A stretch of 64,000 nucleotides of DNA from an uncultured Comamonas sp. (lineage in GTDB: Bacteria > Pseudomonadota > Gammaproteobacteria > Burkholderiales > Burkholderiaceae_C), in assembly GCA_902175065.1 (NCBI GenBank), contig CABIIJ010000041.1:1-64000 (forward strand), in the 5' to 3' direction. The notes under the pieces are model-generated. The model searched no databases. It was not told the DNA's origin and worked only from the letters and a program-made list of their open reading frames with translations. Of the stretch, positions 36,582-44,514 are shown piece by piece. Each line of letters opens with the position of its first letter. Position 1 is the first letter of the stretch. The position numbers and the translations under genes were made by a program.

Positions 36582-37013
36582 TCAACGGATCAGCATCACC
36601 GGCACGCCGCAATTGGCCAGCACCTGGGTGCTGACCGAACCCATCACCAGCCGCCCCAGCGCGCCGTGGCCATGGGTGCCCATGATGATGAGGTCGTACT
36701 TGCCCTCCTCGGCCACGCGGGCGATGACCTCGCCAGCCGGGCCGATTTCGAGCTGCTCCTTGGGGGTGATGCCGCTTTGCTCCAGGTACTTGCGCACGGG
36801 ATTCAGCACTTTGGCACCTTCTTCGCGGTAGTACTCGTCGAGCATTTCCTTGCTCAGGACGGCACGGGCGCGTGGCGGCATGGCGGGCATGACCGTCAGG
36901 GCCGTGAAGCTGTTGCGTCCGACGCTGATCAACTCGTCGTGGGCGCCCAGGTAGGCGAGCATTTTTTTGGTGTAGGGGCTGCCGTCGACAGCCAGCAAGA
37001 TTTTCATGGTCAT
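36582..37013 (-). CDS. Universal stress protein (UspA family)
   Basis: A 143-residue single-domain Usp protein. MKILLAVDGSPYTKKML is the first strand with its conserved Asp, and the C-terminal ATP-binding signature is IIMGTHGHGALGRLVMGSVSTQVL. Usp proteins are induced by starvation and stress and may bind ATP. The start has a GGGAGAA ribosome-binding site. A strong terminator follows; the gene is monocistronic. Confidence 0.92.
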   Translation of the reverse strand: MTMKILLAVDGSPYTKKMLAYLGAHDELISVGRNSFTALTVMPAMPPRARAVLSKEMLDEYYREEGAKVLNPVRKYLEQSGITPKEQLEIGPAGEVIARVAEEGKYDLIIMGTHGHGALGRLVMGSVSTQVLANCGVPVMLIR

Positions 37014-37140
37014 TCTCCCTGTGGTGGGCAGCGCACGATGCCTGTCCTGGGTAAATCATAAGCTTACTTTCTCTGCCGGTATCTTCCAGCCCCGGCGCAG
37101 CCAACGGCGCATCTCCGGGGGAAAACTTGTGTGATAATTT

Positions 37141-37161
37141 AAATAGGAACCATTTCTATTT
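37141..37161. promoter_or_regulatory. Candidate Fur-type operator upstream of the TonB-dependent receptor
   Basis: AAATAG, 9 bases, CTATTT forms an AT-rich 21-bp palindrome 12 bases upstream of the receptor start codon, next to a possible -10 element (GATAAT at 37132-37137). Its position and composition fit an iron-responsive operator, but it is not a close match to the classical Fur box. Confidence 0.35.
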
Positions 37162-37173
37162 CTATTCAATCTC

Positions 37174-39144
37174 ATGCCGTTTACTCTTCCCTCCCCACGC
37201 ACCCATGCGCTTGCACGCCGGCCTGTCGCCCTGGCTGCCTTGCTGTTTTTCGGCACGACCCATGCGGCGGATGACATCCTCCTGGCGCAAGCCCCCTCGC
37301 ACACGCTGCAGGCCGTGACCGTCACGGCCACCATGACCGAGCAGGACGCCCGCACCGCGCCCGCCAGCGTGACGGTGGTGACCGAGGAGGAACTGGCCCA
37401 GCGCAACGCCGCCAACCTGCTCGATGCCGTGCGCGGCACGCCGGGGGTGACTTTTCAGGGGCGGCAGGTGGGCGGGCGCAAGACGCTGGCGCTGCGCGGC
37501 ATGGAGGGCAAGCACACGCTGACGCTGATTGATGGGCGGCGCATCAGCGCCAGCGATGACGTGATTGGCCACTCCGACTACCAGTACGGCTGGCTGCCCA
37601 TGGCGGCGGTGGAGCGGGTGGAGATCATTCGCGGCCCGCTGTCGGCGCTGTACGGCTCGGAGGCGCTGGGCGGGGTCATCAACCTGATCACGAAAAAGCC
37701 CAAGGACCGCTGGATGGCCTCCATCGGCCTGTCCGGCGCCACCGGGCTGGATTCGGACACGGCGGCAGATGCCTTGCGCACCTCGGTGTATGCCGCTGGC
37801 CCGCTGGGCGAGCAATTCAACCTGGCCATCAACGCCGAAAAGTCTTACCAGGGCAGCACCGTGCTGCCAGAAGACCGCGCCCAGTCCGAGATCGAGGGCA
37901 ACCGCACACGCAGCCTGGGGCTGACCGCCAGCTGGCAGCCCGTAGCCGGGCATGAGGTGGAGTTTGGCGTGCAAGACGGCCTGGAAAAGCGCGATTCCGA
38001 CGACATCAACCGCACCCCCACGTATTACCACAACCGCTACGAGCTGGACCGCACGCAAAAGCACGCCAGCTGGAGTGCCGATTGGGGCAATGGCTGGCGC
38101 AGCCAGTTGCGGGCCTACCGCAGCGACATCAGCATCCGCAACTTCCGCGACAACGGCGTGGCCGCCACGCGCCCGCAGGACATGCGCGACAGCGTGATCG
38201 ACGGCCACGCCACCACGCGCTGGGGCAGCCACCAGATCACCGTGGGCGGCGAGTGGCGCAAGGAAGAGCTGGTCAATGCCGGGCTGAAAAACGGCCGGGA
38301 CGAGGCCACGCACAAGGCGCTGTTCGTGCAGGACGAGTTCGCCCTGGGCCAGAACCTGATGGCCACGCTGGGCCTGCGCGGCGACCACCACGAGATTTTC
38401 GGTTCGGAAGTCAGCCCGCGTGCCTATCTGGTCTGGGAGGCCAGCCCGGCGCTGGTCGTCAAGGGCGGTTATGGCCACGCTTTCAAGGCGCCCACGCTCA
38501 AGCAGATTTCGCCCAACTACGTCGGCGCCGAAGGGCCGCACTCCTTCCTGGGCAACGGCAACATCCAGCCGGAAACCTCGAACGCCTTCGAGCTGGGGGC
38601 CAACTGGCAGGCCGCGCCGCAACTGGCGCTGCGGGCCACGGTGTTCCATACCGAAGTCAAGCAGCTCATCACCTACCGCCTGCTGCAAAAGGTCGGCCCG
38701 CGCAGCATCTACCAGTACGACAACGTGGATGCCGCCCGCATCCAGGGGCTGGAAGCCGGTTTCACCTGGGACATCACCCCGCGCCTGCAATGGAGCAACG
38801 ATGCCACCTGGCTGCACACCCGCGACAAGACCACGGGCAAGGAGCTGAGCGACCGCCCGCGCCTGGCGTGGAACTCCAACCTGGTATGGCAGGTGCAGCA
38901 ATGGCGCACCCAGCTGGGCGCGGAATACACGGGCAGGCAGGAAAGCAGCGGCGTCCGCCTGCCTGCCTACACGCTGTGGAACGCCAGCGTGGGCCGCGCC
39001 TGGAAGCTGGGCGGCGAGCGCCAGTTCCACCTGAGCACCGGCATCCAGAACCTGGGCAATGTGCGGATGCAGGAGGAATCGCCCAACTTCGGCTACGCCG
39101 AGCAGGGGCGGCGCTTCTTCGTCAATGCGCGGATGGATTTCTAA
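37174..39144 (+). CDS. TonB-dependent outer-membrane receptor, HmuR-like
   Basis: A 656-residue receptor. A signal peptide ends near residue 31 (TTHAAD) and a TonB box, LQAVTVTAT, lies at about 45-53. A plug domain follows with LLDAVRGTPGVTF, LIDGRRIS, VERVEIIRGPLSALYGSEALGGVINLIT, then a 22-strand barrel ending in NARMDF with the terminal Phe of porins. GHAFKAPTLKQISPNY and NIQPETSNAFELG sit where the FRAP and NPDL boxes of haem receptors occur. With the chelatase and ExbB/D-like genes downstream, haem or another tetrapyrrole is the likely ligand; cobalamin cannot be excluded. It is probably the first gene of the operon. Confidence 0.85.
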   Translation: MPFTLPSPRTHALARRPVALAALLFFGTTHAADDILLAQAPSHTLQAVTVTATMTEQDARTAPASVTVVTEEELAQRNAANLLDAVRGTPGVTFQGRQVGGRKTLALRGMEGKHTLTLIDGRRISASDDVIGHSDYQYGWLPMAAVERVEIIRGPLSALYGSEALGGVINLITKKPKDRWMASIGLSGATGLDSDTAADALRTSVYAAGPLGEQFNLAINAEKSYQGSTVLPEDRAQSEIEGNRTRSLGLTASWQPVAGHEVEFGVQDGLEKRDSDDINRTPTYYHNRYELDRTQKHASWSADWGNGWRSQLRAYRSDISIRNFRDNGVAATRPQDMRDSVIDGHATTRWGSHQITVGGEWRKEELVNAGLKNGRDEATHKALFVQDEFALGQNLMATLGLRGDHHEIFGSEVSPRAYLVWEASPALVVKGGYGHAFKAPTLKQISPNYVGAEGPHSFLGNGNIQPETSNAFELGANWQAAPQLALRATVFHTEVKQLITYRLLQKVGPRSIYQYDNVDAARIQGLEAGFTWDITPRLQWSNDATWLHTRDKTTGKELSDRPRLAWNSNLVWQVQQWRTQLGAEYTGRQESSGVRLPAYTLWNASVGRAWKLGGERQFHLSTGIQNLGNVRMQEESPNFGYAEQGRRFFVNARMDF

Positions 39145-39152
39145 TTTAAAAG

Positions 39153-39232
39153 TAGCTTTTTCCGCTTATCAACATTGGATTTCAGATAGTTTTCTATCTG
39201 AAATCCTTTATTCATCTGTGGAAACAGCTATC
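39153..39232. repeat. Nested palindromic intergenic repeat, copy E
   Basis: The inner arms GGATTTCAGATAG (39177-39189) and CTATCTGAAATCC (39194-39206) pair perfectly. The outer arms TAGCTTTTTCCGC (39153-39165) and GTGGAAACAGCTA (39218-39230) pair at 11 of 13. It lies between the receptor and the CobN-like gene in the same operon. Confidence 0.85.
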
Positions 39233-39265
39233 AGTAACGATGCTTACCGTCCGGGTCAGGCTGTG

Positions 39266-42200
39266 ATGAAAAAATTTTTCCAACTCTGGTGTTTCTGGCT
39301 GCTGGCGCTGGGCTGCAGCGCGGCCTGGGCGCAGCCGCCCGGTGCGGTGCCCTCGGCCTCTGCGCAACAGCCGCCGCTGTCGGTGCTGTTCATTGCCACC
39401 GGCAACGTGCCGGCAGGCAAGTTCCGCCAACTGGCCGCGATTGCCGCGCCCTACGGCGTGGCGGTGCAGGTGCGCTACCTGCACCGCATTGCCAAGAACA
39501 GCGACGGCGGGCTGTGGCAGGGGCACGACGCAGTGTTTTTTGACAGTTACCTGGTCGATGAAGTGCGCGAGCACCTCGCCCCCGCCCTGCCCCACCTCAC
39601 GCAGCCGCACATGTGGCTGTACGGCCCGCAGGCCCAGGCCAGCGGCCTGCCGGATGCGCTGGCCCAGCCGCTGCACCGGTTCTACGTGAATGGCGGGCGG
39701 CAGAACTTCGAGGGCTTTTTCGCCACCCTCGGCGCCCATCTGCGCGGCCAGCCGCAGCCGCAGATCGCCGCGCCGGTGGTCTACCCCAAGGCCGCCATCT
39801 ACCACCCGCAGGCGCCGCAGCAGGTGTTTGCCACCGCGCAGGACTATTTCGCCTGGAAGGGCGTGAATCCCGCCGCCCCGCGCAGCCAGCGCCCGGCCAT
39901 CATCGGGCTGGCGCTGCACCAGCAGTACATCGCCTCCATCCAGACGGACTTCATCGACGACCTGATCGGGCGCATCGAGGCCAGCGGCGCGGTCGCCCTG
40001 CCGTTCTACACGCCGATGATGGAACCCAAAGGCTTCACCCGCCTGCTGCAAGACGCGGCGGGCCGCCCGCTGGTGGACGTGCTTATCACCACGCAGATCA
40101 TGCTCAACGCCGAAGACCGGCGCAGCGAATTTGCCGACCTGGGCGTGCCCGTGCTGCAAGCCATGCCCTACCGGCGCGGCGAGCCGGAGGATTGGGCGCA
40201 AGACCCGCACGGCGTAGCGCTGATGGACGTGCCCTTCTACCTGGCCCAGCCCGAATACGCGGGCGTGACCGACATCCAGGTGGCCGCCGCCACGCGCAAG
40301 AGCGACGACCAGATCGTCGCCATCGCCCCGCAGGCCCAGGCCGTGGTGGGCAAGGCCGTGCGGCTGGCCAGGCTGCAAAGCACCCCCCATGCCGACAAGC
40401 AGGTGGCGGTGATGTTCTGGAACTACCCGCCGGGCGAGAAGAACCTGAGCGCCTCCTTCCTGAACGTGCCGCGCAGCCTGCGCCGCGTGCTGGACGGCAT
40501 GCAGGCCGCCGGCTACGACACCACGACGCCGGAAGAAGACGCGCTGATCGCGCAGCTCCAGCAACTGCTGGCCCCCGCCTACCGCGCAGGCCGCTTGCAG
40601 CCCCTGCTGCAGGCCGGATTGGCCGAGCTGCTGCCGCTGGCCGACTACCGCGCCTGGCTCACGCAACTGCCCAGCGCCACGCAGGCGGCACTCAACGCCG
40701 CCTGGGGCGACCCGGCGCAGTCGCGCATGGTCGTGCGCCGGGGTGGGCAGGACTTTTTCGTCATCCCGCGCCTGCAACTGGGCAAGGTACTCATCCTGCC
40801 GCAGCCACCGCGCTCCGACGGACAGGTGAACAAAGAGAAGGCCATCTACCACTCCACCACCGCCCTGCCCTCGCACTACTACTTCGCCACCTATTTGTGG
40901 ACGCGCCAGCACGCCGATGCGCTCGTCCACTTTGGCACCCACGGCACGCAGGAATGGCTGCCGGGCAAAGAGCGCGGCCTGTCCGTGTACGACCCACCCC
41001 TGCTGGCGCTGGGCGACATCCCCGTGGCCTACCCCTATATTGCCGACAACATCGGCGAGGCCACCCAGGCCAAGCGCCGGGGCCGCGCCACCATCATCAG
41101 CCACCAAACGCCGCCCTTTGCCCCCGGCGGCCTGCACGCGGCGCTGACGCAGATGCACGACCTGCTGCACCAATGGCTGGCGCAGGACGAAGGCGCGGTC
41201 AAGGAACGCATCGCCATCGACCTGCTGGCCGCCGCGCAGAAAGAGCGCGTGGTGGCCGACCTGGGCCTGACCTTGCCCCAAGTGCAGGCCGACTTTGCCG
41301 GTTTCGTGCGCCAGCTGCACGACCACCTGCACGAACTGGCGCAAACCGCCCAGCCGCAGGGCCTGCACACCTTCGGCCAGGCGCCGGAAGAACTGCACCG
41401 CCTGGGCACCGTGCTGCTCATGCTGGGCCAGCCCTTCTGGGAAGCGGCAGCCGCCCACGCCGGCGTGCCGGTGGAAGATGCGGACGAAGCCCTGGTCGGC
41501 CCCTGGGAGCAGCTGGCGCAGACCGTGCCCTACCAGCTCCTGCAACGCCACGTCGTGCAGGGCGCCGGCCTGGAGGGGCTGCCCGAGGCGCTGCAACAAT
41601 CCTTGCAGCAGGCCCGCACCGCCTACGCCAACCTGGGCGCACAAAACGAGCTGACCGGCCTGCTGGCCGTGTTGGACGGCCACTACCTGCCCACCTCCTA
41701 CGGCGGCGACCCGATCAAGAACCCCGATGCCTACCCCACGGGCCGCAACCTCTACGGCTTCGACCCCTCGCGCGTGCCCACCAAGCAGGCGTGGGAAGCG
41801 GGCAAGCAGGCCGCCGAGAACCTGATGGCCGAACACATCAAACTGCACGGCAAGGCCCCGGAAAAACTCACCTTCAGCCTGTGGTCGGTGGAGACCATGC
41901 GCCACTTCGGCCTGCTGGAAGCACAGGCGCTGTGGCTGCTGGGCGTGGAGCCGGTGTGGGACGACGGCGGGCGCGTCACCGGCGTGCAGCTGGTGCCGCG
42001 CGAACAACTGGGCCGCCCGCGCGTGGACGTAGTGCTGTCGGCCACCGGCCTGTACCGCGACCACTTCCCCAACGTCATGAAGCAACTGGCCCAGGCCGCG
42101 CTGCTGGCCAGCCAGGCGAAGGACGAGGCGGACAACCCCGTGGCCCGCAACGCCCAGCGCATCGCCCGCCAGCTCGTCGCCCAGGGGGCCGACGCCCAGG

Positions 42201-43387
42201 TGGCCGCACAGGCCGGGGCCACGCGCATCTTTGCCTCGGCCAGCGGCAACTACGGCACCGGTCTGGACGATGCGGTGCTGGCCAGCGACACCTGGAACGG
42301 CAAGGAGGAAGGCGACCGCAAGCTGGCGCAGCTCTACCTGTCGAAAATGCAGTACGCCTACGGCCCCGATGAAAAGCAATGGGGCCAGGCCGGCGTGGCC
42401 GGGCTGGAAGGCAGCCAGGGCGTGAACCTGTACGCTGAGCACCTCAAGGGCACGCAGGGCGCGGTGCTGTCGCGCAGCTCCAACCTGTACGGAATGCTGA
42501 CCACGGACGACCCCTTCCAGTACCTGGGCGGCATCGCCCTGGCCGTGCGCCACCTGGACGGCAAGGCGCCCGCGCTGTACATCAGCAACCTGCGCGGCAG
42601 CGGCGCGGGCCGGGTGGAAGGCGCGGCGCAGTTCCTGGCCAAGGAGCTGGCCACGCGCCAGTTCCACCCCGGCTACATCCAGGCTCTGATGAAGGAAGGC
42701 TACGCAGGCACGCTGCAAGTGCTGGATGCGACCAACAACTTCTGGGGCTGGACCGCCGTGGCCCGCGAAATCGTGCGCGACGACCAGTGGCAGGAAATGG
42801 TCGATGTCTACGTGCGCGACAAGCACAACCTGGGCCTGAAAAAGTGGTTTGAACAACAAAACCCCCACGCCCTGGCACAGACCATGGAACGGATGCTGGA
42901 AGCCGCCCGCCAGGGCTATTGGCAGACCGACGCGGCCACCGTGCAGGAGCTGAAAGAGCGCTGGCAGGATTTGTCGCAACGCTTTGACGTGCGCACCGAC
43001 AACGCCGCCTTTGCCGCCATGGTCGGGGCCAGCGCCCAGCCCGGCATCGGTTTCGGCATGGCCGCGCCCGGCACTGCGCCCACGGCCGCCGCGCCCCAGG
43101 GTGCCCGCGCCCTGCCTGCGCCACCGGCTGCCGCACCCGACCTGCCCGAACCGCCCGCCGCAGAACCGCCGCCCGCGCCGGAGCCGGAGCCACAGCCCGA
43201 ACCGGAACCCGAACCGCCACCGGAAGCCGAGCAGGAACCCCCGCCCGTCAGCGGCGTGCTGCTCCAGCCCGTCACCGCGCCGGATGCGCCGGACGGCCCG
43301 CCCTGGCGCCCTCTGGCCCTGGGACTGGCCCTGGCCGCCATCGCCGCCGGCGGCGCATGGCGGCAGCGGCGCAAGGCGATGCTATGA
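39266..43387 (+). CDS. Periplasmic membrane-anchored CobN-like chelatase (HmuS-like)
   Basis: A 1373-residue member of the CobN/magnesium-chelatase H-subunit family. Family motifs include WNYPPGEKNLSASFLNVPRSL, HFGTHGTQEWLPGKERGLSV, GNYGTGLDDAVLASDTW, LYGMLTTDDPFQYLGG and HPGYIQALMKEGYAGTLQV. Unlike cobaltochelatase CobN it has a signal peptide (about residues 1-22, ending AAWAQ). Its C-terminus has a Pro/Glu-rich stretch (about 1290-1345) and a transmembrane helix (about 1349-1366) with a positive tail RQRRK, so the bulk should face the periplasm. No CobS/CobT or ChlI/ChlD AAA+ partner is present. The closest known type is HmuS of Bacteroidota haem operons, reported to act on haem. The start was chosen for the signal peptide. 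Confidence 0.85.
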   Translation: MKKFFQLWCFWLLALGCSAAWAQPPGAVPSASAQQPPLSVLFIATGNVPAGKFRQLAAIAAPYGVAVQVRYLHRIAKNSDGGLWQGHDAVFFDSYLVDEVREHLAPALPHLTQPHMWLYGPQAQASGLPDALAQPLHRFYVNGGRQNFEGFFATLGAHLRGQPQPQIAAPVVYPKAAIYHPQAPQQVFATAQDYFAWKGVNPAAPRSQRPAIIGLALHQQYIASIQTDFIDDLIGRIEASGAVALPFYTPMMEPKGFTRLLQDAAGRPLVDVLITTQIMLNAEDRRSEFADLGVPVLQAMPYRRGEPEDWAQDPHGVALMDVPFYLAQPEYAGVTDIQVAAATRKSDDQIVAIAPQAQAVVGKAVRLARLQSTPHADKQVAVMFWNYPPGEKNLSASFLNVPRSLRRVLDGMQAAGYDTTTPEEDALIAQLQQLLAPAYRAGRLQPLLQAGLAELLPLADYRAWLTQLPSATQAALNAAWGDPAQSRMVVRRGGQDFFVIPRLQLGKVLILPQPPRSDGQVNKEKAIYHSTTALPSHYYFATYLWTRQHADALVHFGTHGTQEWLPGKERGLSVYDPPLLALGDIPVAYPYIADNIGEATQAKRRGRATIISHQTPPFAPGGLHAALTQMHDLLHQWLAQDEGAVKERIAIDLLAAAQKERVVADLGLTLPQVQADFAGFVRQLHDHLHELAQTAQPQGLHTFGQAPEELHRLGTVLLMLGQPFWEAAAAHAGVPVEDADEALVGPWEQLAQTVPYQLLQRHVVQGAGLEGLPEALQQSLQQARTAYANLGAQNELTGLLAVLDGHYLPTSYGGDPIKNPDAYPTGRNLYGFDPSRVPTKQAWEAGKQAAENLMAEHIKLHGKAPEKLTFSLWSVETMRHFGLLEAQALWLLGVEPVWDDGGRVTGVQLVPREQLGRPRVDVVLSATGLYRDHFPNVMKQLAQAALLASQAKDEADNPVARNAQRIARQLVAQGADAQVAAQAGATRIFASASGNYGTGLDDAVLASDTWNGKEEGDRKLAQLYLSKMQYAYGPDEKQWGQAGVAGLEGSQGVNLYAEHLKGTQGAVLSRSSNLYGMLTTDDPFQYLGGIALAVRHLDGKAPALYISNLRGSGAGRVEGAAQFLAKELATRQFHPGYIQALMKEGYAGTLQVLDATNNFWGWTAVAREIVRDDQWQEMVDVYVRDKHNLGLKKWFEQQNPHALAQTMERMLEAARQGYWQTDAATVQELKERWQDLSQRFDVRTDNAAFAAMVGASAQPGIGFGMAAPGTAPTAAAPQGARALPAPPAAAPDLPEPPAAEPPPAPEPEPQPEPEPEPPPEAEQEPPPVSGVLLQPVTAPDAPDGPPWRPLALGLALAAIAAGGAWRQRRKAML

Positions 43388-43392
43388 AAAGC

Positions 43393-43474
43393 GATAGCTG
43401 TTTCCGCATTCAATCAAACGATTTCAAAATCATTCATCCTTGAAATCGTTTGAATACCAGCGCAAGCAGCTCCC
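43393..43474. repeat. Nested palindromic intergenic repeat, copy F
   Basis: The inner arms CAAACGATTTCAA (43415-43427) and TTGAAATCGTTTG (43440-43452) pair perfectly. The outer arms AGCTGTTTCCGC (43396-43407) and GCGCAAGCAGCT (43460-43471) pair at 10 of 12. It begins 6 bases after the chelatase stop codon, inside the operon. Confidence 0.85.
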
Positions 43475-43509
43475 AAATTGATGAACCCGATTCCCAAGGA
43501 GCTTGACCC

Positions 43510-44079
43510 ATGACCAATCCGATCGAAACGACGATGTACGACATCAGTCAGTTCTTCCTCTACCCCGTGCTGCTGGCCATTGCCGCGCTGTTCGTCCACG
43601 CCTTCTACGCGCTCGGCGCATTCATCTGGCAGGCGTGGCAGCGTGCCCAGGGCAAGCCTGCGGGCTTCGAGCTGCACGCCCTGCGCCGGGCCGACCCGGC
43701 CATCGACCTGGTGGCGCTGGAAACCCTGGCCGTCAAACGCCTGGAATTTGCCCGCATCGCCACCCGCGTCGCGCCCATGCTGGGGCTGGTGGCGACCATG
43801 ATTCCGATGGGGCCGGCGCTCAAGGCCCTGGCCGACGGGGCCTTGCAGGACGTCTCGCGCAGCCTGATGGTGGCGTTTTCGGCAGTGATTCTGGCGCTGC
43901 TGGCCGCCGCCATCAGCTTTACCGTGGTGAACGTGCGCAAGCGCTGGTATTCCGTCGATCTGGCCGCCATCGAGGCCGAAATGGCCGCCCAGGCGCACCC
44001 TGCCGCCGCTGCGCACGACACGAAAGCGCCCCCTGCCGCCGCCGTCATGCCGCTGAAAAAGCAGGAGGTGGCCGCATGA
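43510..44079 (+). CDS. MotA/TolQ/ExbB-family proton channel protein (HmuU-like)
   Basis: A 189-residue protein. A first transmembrane helix lies near residues 14-38. The MotA/TolQ/ExbB core follows: RIATRVAPMLGLVATMIPMGPALKALADG and a last helix LMVAFSAVILALLAAAISFTVVNVRKRW. The GLxxTxxxMGxA pattern is the channel signature of ExbB. It would form, with the DUF2149 product, a proton-motive-force-driven complex serving the adjacent periplasmic chelatase or the receptor. Its stop overlaps the next start (ATGA). Confidence 0.87.
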   Translation: MTNPIETTMYDISQFFLYPVLLAIAALFVHAFYALGAFIWQAWQRAQGKPAGFELHALRRADPAIDLVALETLAVKRLEFARIATRVAPMLGLVATMIPMGPALKALADGALQDVSRSLMVAFSAVILALLAAAISFTVVNVRKRWYSVDLAAIEAEMAAQAHPAAAAHDTKAPPAAAVMPLKKQEVAA

Positions 44080-44462
44080 GTGCCACCTACCCGCCCGCCG
44101 AACCCATCGCGCACGGCGCCAGCGCCCAGGCCACGCGCCGCCGCCTGCTGGAGGACAGCGACGAGGACGACCCCATCCTCTCGGTCGTGAACCTGATCGA
44201 CGTCTTCCTGGTCATCATCGCCGCCCTGCTGCTGGCTGTGGCGCAAAGCCCGGCCAACCCGTTCACCGCCGAGCAGGTCACCGTCATCAAGAACCCCGGC
44301 AAGGAGAACATGGAGGTCATCATCAAGGACGGTGCCAAGATCGAGCACTACAAGGCCAGCGGCGAAATCGGTGAAGGCCAGGGGGCCAAAGCCGGCGTGG
44401 CCTACAGGATGAAGGACGGCTCCATGGTCTACGTGCCCGAAGCGGGCATGGCGCAGGAGTAA
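44076..44462 (+). CDS. DUF2149 protein (ExbD-like, HmuV-like)
   Basis: A 128-residue protein. An acidic N-terminus, LLEDSDEDDPILSVVNLIDVF, leads into one transmembrane helix (LVIIAALLLAVAQ), followed by a small periplasmic domain. The helix has an Asp at its start (NLIDVFLVII), matching the essential Asp of ExbD/TolR (TPFIDVMLVLL). This supports an ExbD-like partner role for DUF2149. DUF2149 genes accompany CobN-like and ExbB-like genes in Bacteroidota hmu operons. It ends the operon and is followed by a terminator. Confidence 0.83.
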   Translation: MSATYPPAEPIAHGASAQATRRRLLEDSDEDDPILSVVNLIDVFLVIIAALLLAVAQSPANPFTAEQVTVIKNPGKENMEVIIKDGAKIEHYKASGEIGEGQGAKAGVAYRMKDGSMVYVPEAGMAQE

Positions 44463-44480
44463 GTGCCTTCCCCTCCGTCA

Positions 44481-44506
44481 CACCCGCGCAGGCGGGTGTT
44501 TTTTTA
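44481..44506 (+). terminator. Terminator of the receptor/chelatase operon
   Basis: The perfect stem ACACCCGC / GCGGGTGT with loop GCAG is followed by seven T residues, 18 bases after the DUF2149 stop. Confidence 0.88.
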
Positions 44507-44514
44507 CGCAACCG

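Noticed and set aside
39212-42979. A 1255-codon open frame antisense to the CobN-like gene
   Set aside because: It is a mirror frame typical of GC-rich genes; its translation is low-complexity His/Gln/Gly/Val with no recognisable domain, whereas the plus strand has clear family motifs.
39266-43387. Calling the CobN-like protein aerobic cobaltochelatase CobN
   Set aside because: It has a signal peptide and membrane anchor, no CobS/CobT or other cobalamin synthesis genes nearby, and ExbB/DUF2149 partners instead.
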